A stretch of 64,000 nt of DNA, taken from assembly GCA_026874595.1 (NCBI GenBank), contig CM049315.1, forward strand, positions 66,473,916 to 66,537,915. The letters run 5' to 3'. Within the stretch, counting starts at the first letter, position 1. Each line of letters begins with the position of its first letter. The notes below the pieces were generated by a model. It was given only the letters and a program-made list of their open reading frames with translations, did not search any database and was not told the DNA's origin. Shown one piece after another: positions 59,658-64,000 of the stretch. This stretch comes from Sipunculus nudus. Taxonomy: Eukaryota; Annelida; Sipuncula; Golfingiida; Sipunculidae. Made by a program: the position numbers and the translations under genes.

Positions 59658-60880
59658 ATCCTTACTTTTATTCTTTTGATGTCTGGTACTGACGGACAGG
59701 TAATGTGTCCCGTGTACACACTTGCCTTTGAAAATGTATTTCTTTTCCTGGAACTTTGGTAAAGCGTGACCTATGCTGCGCCACGCGGAACTTGAAGTCA
59801 GGTGACCAGCGGAGATTAAACTGAAACAGACGTTCAGAATCCCAAACAGCTAATGTTTACACATAACGGTTGAAGGAAAGGTTACACTCTTTGTTTATAC
59901 CGTCAGGACATGGTAGCAACTTTGATGAGGTTGTCAGATATTAAGAATTCATAACCAGTGCAAAGATAAAGATAAAGATAAATATGAGATATTGAATGTT
60001 TGCTCCTTTTTTATTATAAAAGTTAAAATAAAATATAGATTTTTAGTGTGATACTCTCGGAATACGATATGTACAAATAATTTTTTCCTGTTATTTTGTG
60101 GCGCTGTGCTCGTGGCAAAAATCATATCCCGGTATGTTTACCTTGAAGACCTGGTCAGTGACGTTTTACATTGCGAACCGGAATGAGACGCGGAGGCATA
60201 CAGTGTTTCGTTGATATTTGACTGGTTTCTATCGTTGGACGTATAAAGAATAGGTTGATGTGAGGAACACATGAAAGATTAATTAAATGTACGTTGCAAG
60301 GAAACTGTTCCTGAAGAAGGAAACAGAAATATGCATACATCGTAACTAGCAGAAGCGGACCCAGCGGGACTCCATGCAGTGGGTCCGTATCCCACATTCA
60401 GCCACCGCAACCTTTTTTTCATCGTATCAGACAAATTTTGAGGCCTGAAACCGCCGACACCACCCCAGCCCTGTTCCTGAAATTGGGACATTGAATTAGG
60501 TTTTGTCATTAATCCCCCTGGGTTGAACTCTGTATTTCTCCATGTGTTTTTCTCTTTTACTGACCACGCACGTGGATCAAATCCCTCATTGAAAGCAAGC
60601 GTTATTCCTATGAACAATAGTCCTTAGTGTCAGAAGTTAAGTGACCACGACGCACGCATTCCGGTGATTGCCGAAGCCAGTTCGGCTGTGCTCGGTAAAA
60701 AAAAAAGAAAAAAATAACTTAAAATTATATGTATATTTTAAATTATTTATTTTCAAATCGCCTATGTCACTGCGGGGAAAATAACCTTTAAAATGATGTA
60801 TGGCATAATATTGTACACAACGCGGTTTTAGAGAACATTGCGAACAAACGTGAACTGAATTCCTTTTATAAGTATGAGAA
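59658..60880. other. No gene recognised
   Basis: A minus ORF of 112 codons (60279-60617) and others show no recognisable domain. 'gaagccagttcggctgtgctcgg' before an A-run at 60673-60712 might be the tail of a short element. Confidence 0.4.
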
Positions 60881-60883
60881 GAC

Positions 60884-60996
60884 TAGACATGATTAGCTTT
60901 ATAGTTAACTAGTCATGATTAGCTTTATAGGTTACTAGTCATGATTAGCTTTATAGGTTACTGGTCATAATTAGCTTTATAGGTTACTAGTCATGC
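60884..60996. repeat. 26-bp minisatellite, ~4 copies
   Basis: Tandem copies of TAGTCATGATTAGCTTTATAGGTTAC with a few substitutions (first copy agacatg, fourth ggtcataa). Confidence 0.9.
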
Positions 60997-61373
60997 GAAT
61001 GACCCTGTTTTAAGTGGGAGCGATGGGGATGTCATTTGTACACTGTACAGGTTTTAATAAGTGATACAGAGGGACAGGTTATCGAAAGTAGATCCCTGTC
61101 ATGGTTGTGACCAGGAAATATGTCTGTAACATTTTATGCAGAAAGTCGTTAAACAGAGGCTGCGCCATCTGCAGGTTTAAAGTTTACTATCCTTGAATTT
61201 GATTTGGTCTTAATTGTTCTTATATACTGACTTACTGAAGGAAAGTAATTAAAATAGACCATTTTGGGAGTCGCTATACTGAAGTGCGCCACCTGCAGTA
61301 TATAATAACATGCATGTGCTGAATAAGTCTGTAAAATTTGGGTGTTAGAGATATGTGGTAAAAGAATGGGGCG

Positions 61374-61408
61374 TGACAGACAGAAGGACGGACGGACGGA
61401 CAGACGAG
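61374..61408. repeat. GGAC-type low-complexity tract
   Basis: gacagacagaaggacggacgga... run. The sequences at 61157 (ggctgcgccatctgcagg) and 61288 (agtgcgccacctgcag) recall the satellite palindrome but are too diverged to assign. Confidence 0.75.
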
Positions 61409-62490
61409 GGCCATTTTAGTAGTCCTCCCTCCTTACGACGGGGGACTTATAACTCATTTTCATACAGGAAACGTTTCGTGCATTTTTAAGTATTCTTAAG
61501 ACCCCTATCTTTTTTAGTTGATCTAAAAAACGTTTAAATGCATGATAGTACACGTGTCTCTTATTCAGACACACAAAAAATAAAACGTTTCAGTGCATCT
61601 CCCTCTTTAAGTCCATTCCCAAATTTTTTTTTATCAAATACCAGATGGCTTCGGGCTTAAGAGAACACACGGTTGATAAGTTCCGTAAAACTGAATGGGG
61701 ACAATAACAGGGGAGGGGGCCCGGAATCCTCTTTATACCTCCTAAAAAAAAATCCTCTCGGAGGCCCTGATGAAGGCTGATATTTGTAATGATTTAATGA
61801 GGTCAATGACGCATACCATGTACCCTGACTTCTCTAAGCACGAGATAAAGAATTGAAAGTCTATCACAGATAATATGAAGAAATTATACATTATCCGATT
61901 TATTAACCATTTTCTTATTTTTATTATTTCATTATTACTGTATTGTCTCATTACATATATCTTATGGAAATATCTGACATTTGCTGTGCGAAAGGTGAGC
62001 TACTTTGTCCCCTATCTAGAAAAAAAGTGATGGAGACATGTGACTGAATCATTTGTAAACTGATTTATAATGATATCATTAATAATAATAATAAAAAAAT
62101 AATAATAATAATAAAATAATAAATAAATAAATAAGAAAAACAAAAAGATGAAGCAGTAGTAGTCAGAGACACAAAATTAAACCCTGCCCCTTACCCGAGG
62201 AAAATCTTCTTTGCTGTGCATGCCTACCCAGCAGTGATAGTCTGTAGAACTAACCCATTCCAGGTCAGCTTCTTGGTCAGCTTCAGAACAAGGCTCCTAA
62301 TAACGATCCATGATCGAATAGCTCTACTTAATTATTATCATGAAATAGCCGTAATACACATTATAATCATTCGGATAATCTCCTAAACTTAATGGATTGT
62401 TCCGCGGATGTTATCTTAATCCTAGATTAAAATCTGTTTAGAACTTTTTGTGTAAATTGCACAATGATAAAACATAATATCTGGCGGAGG

Positions 62491-62523
<33 letters not shown>

Positions 62524-62660
62524 ATAACCAAAAAATAAATATTGTGCAAACATGCTTATAGGTCTAATCTCGTATAACACCAAATTCTAACGCACACCGC
62601 GCCCACGAACACTGCAACGAAATACAGTCTGCCAGTCATGAAAGGGCAAGTGCCCGCTTG
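61409..62660. other. Non-coding with AAT and ATT microsatellites
   Basis: (AAT)n-like tract at 62084-62135 and (ATT)n at 62491-62522. No gene or element ends recognised. Confidence 0.6.
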
Positions 62661-62679
62661 ACCCCACACCCACGAGATG

Positions 62680-63052
62680 GCAGCAGTAATCCGATATGCA
62701 AGACCGCCCGCGAAAGGGAAAAACGGATGCCCAGCAGGTGTTTGATCATGTGACACTCATTACGGCCGTGATTGGTTTGCGGTCCGTGACAACCACTTGG
62801 CAACTGCGAGGTAAACAGACATGGCGGACGACCTGTAGGTTCAAGCTAATTTGGAAGTTGAGACTCGCCTGGCCATTTGTTGCCGGGGTGACGTGTTTGA
62901 AGTGTTTTAAATTAGGCACAAGTAACCGAGAGATTTCACACCTCGCAGTTTGCCAGCCATTAGGGCAGACATTCAGGATAAAGACAGTACACAGTAGAAT
63001 AACACTGGGATAGCAAGTTCGGCTGAGCAACTGTTAAAACTGGGAAGACATC
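62680..63052 (+). promoter_or_regulatory. Candidate promoter/5'UTR of the gene starting at 63053
   Basis: This ~370-bp stretch is richer in CpG than the surroundings. It contains an inverted CCAAT box (GTGATTGG at 62768-62775) and a CRE-like TGACGTG at 62889-62895. No TATA box. At 62821 an ATG in good context (gacATGG) opens a five-codon upstream ORF ending TAG at 62838, which could lower translation if it lies in the 5'UTR. The transcription start is not determinable from sequence alone. Confidence 0.45.
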
Positions 63053-63107
63053 ATGGCCACAGAGGTTCTGTCATTAGATCCATATAAAATTAACGCATAT
63101 TCAGAAG
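63053..63107 (+). CDS. First coding exon of an unidentified protein gene (partial)
   Basis: ATG in a strong context (catcATGGCC) opens MATEVLSLDPYKINAYSE, then one base of the next codon, and meets AAG|GTAAGG at 63108, a near-consensus splice donor (phase 1 intron). No stop or other ATG intervenes. It sits directly after a CpG-rich, CCAAT-containing stretch, the only place in the window with that layout. I do not recognise the 18 residues and no second exon appears within the remaining 0.9 kb. The alternative is a chance short ORF with a donor. Confidence 0.5.
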
Positions 63108-64000
63108 GTAAGGTATTGACGTCTAATTACGCATTTGATATTATTTGACGACGACATCATTCATACTATTTAAATCTGTGAAGTTGAATAGGGTCTGTCT
63201 ATTGTGCAGTGTGACCAGGTAATTTATTTCCAATAATGGCAATATTTGCAATAGATGCCTGATACATGTGGTGAGTGATACTGATACCAATGCCAGTAAA
63301 GGCAATAGTTCTGCAACAGCCAACTCAGTCATATTTTATGGTCCATTCCATCATTTGTTTCCACCTGTTTTCTTTTCATGATTAGTTTTTTGGTTCTACG
63401 AACTGGCACGACTATAAAACAACTCGCCAGCTCACTGAGACCTGACACAATTGTGGACAGAACACAGTTTTATATTTAGCAGCATACATGTCTCGTGCTT
63501 TTTCCACTTATTTTTACCTGCCTCCTTTATAATATGAATTTTAATGATCATTTCCTCTCTTTACAAGCATATACCTTGACAAGACAGTGCGAGAGTGATT
63601 CTATAGTCGCTTTTTCCAATTTCAGAAACAAAACTTGTATGAATCTGTAATTCTGATTAATATCATGACATCCATATTATAGTCCATTTCACCACCTGCT
63701 GTCCACCTGTTTTTTGTAGATGATTTACTTAAAAGTTTATTATTTCAATATTTTCCAAGTAAACAACATATGGAATGGACAACCTAATATGGCAGTTAAG
63801 AATTTTACAATAAATCCCCCGTTTATGTTTCACAACATTTTAGTCTCTTTATCATGATCTGGCAGATATGGTGTGTCCCTCCATAAGTAGCCATCTTTGT
63901 TTTAGCTTGTTATATTTTTTAGAATGATTACATGAGATCATCCAATCAGCAGCTGTCAGTTGAGGCTGTTTTTGCATGTGACCAATTACCTTGACTGCCA
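63108..64000 (+). other. Putative first intron, continuing past the window
   Basis: AT-rich, with stops in all frames and no convincing acceptor-exon pair. Two similar phrases, 'ggtccattccatcatttgtttccacctgttttctt' and 'agtccatttcaccacctgctgtccacctgttttttg' (63340 and 63681), may be a diverged local duplication. Confidence 0.4.

Noticed and set aside
60279-60617. 112-codon minus-strand ORF that reads like a globular protein
   Set aside because: No homology recognised, no splice or promoter context, surrounded by repeats; could not be supported.

Overview
This is a gene-poor, AT-rich animal nuclear sequence that is almost entirely transposable elements and satellite-like repeats. No bacterial features are present: there are no operons, no long intact ORFs, no rRNA and no functional tRNA gene. 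The mix of APE-type LINEs (several resembling the L1/Tx1 group), a tRNA-derived SINE, very small TIR elements, dispersed 'ggtcaaggtca'-type decayed tandem repeats and long (TA)n tracts suggests a mollusc, probably a bivalve. This is inferred from repeat style; the species cannot be named from this window.

Layout. 1-1.6 kb: minus-strand Ty3/Gypsy-type gag remnant cut by the window start, plus leader or candidate LTR sequence. 1.7-5.6 kb: 5'-truncated LINE flanked by an 88-bp target-site duplication and itself hit by a 684-bp TIR element with a 9-bp duplication. 7.65-9.63 kb: second truncated LINE. 11.13-25.1 kb: the most structured region. A TA-flanked 617-bp TIR element ends where a four-copy tandem array of a ~3.06-kb unit begins (11742-23990). 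Each unit holds two back-to-back ~395-bp TIR elements and most of a long-armed foldback element, whose outer right end occurs only once, after unit 4. 26-31 kb: small MITEs (hAT-like, pogo/mariner-like), decayed tandem repeats and a Gly-X-Y (collagen-like) minisatellite. 31.1-35.2 kb: minus-strand LINE with both ORFs broken and SINE-type insertions inside. 35.3-39 kb: decayed tandem repeats and a dimeric satellite carrying a GGTGGCGCCACC palindrome. 39.2 kb: a 75-bp deletion derivative of the 684-bp TIR element, again with a 9-bp duplication. 42.3-43.4 kb: ~320-bp tandem repeats.

43.9-59.7 kb is a nest. An old plus-strand LINE (ORF1 plus endonuclease remnant) is split by a 7.7-kb insertion bounded by inverted repeats. 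That insertion contains a fairly well preserved minus-strand LINE (49.16-52.31 kb). Another minus-strand L1/Tx1-like LINE (53.25-59.66 kb) abuts the old LINE and is itself split by tandem repeats.

The only host-gene signal is at the right end: a CpG- and CCAAT-containing candidate promoter/5'UTR, then a short first coding exon (63053-63107) ending in a good splice donor, with the rest of the window as its intron. No conventional multi-gene system is visible. The most novel material is the 3-kb array and its breakpoints, the 75-bp mobile element, the unusually long LINE target duplication and the dimeric palindrome satellite.
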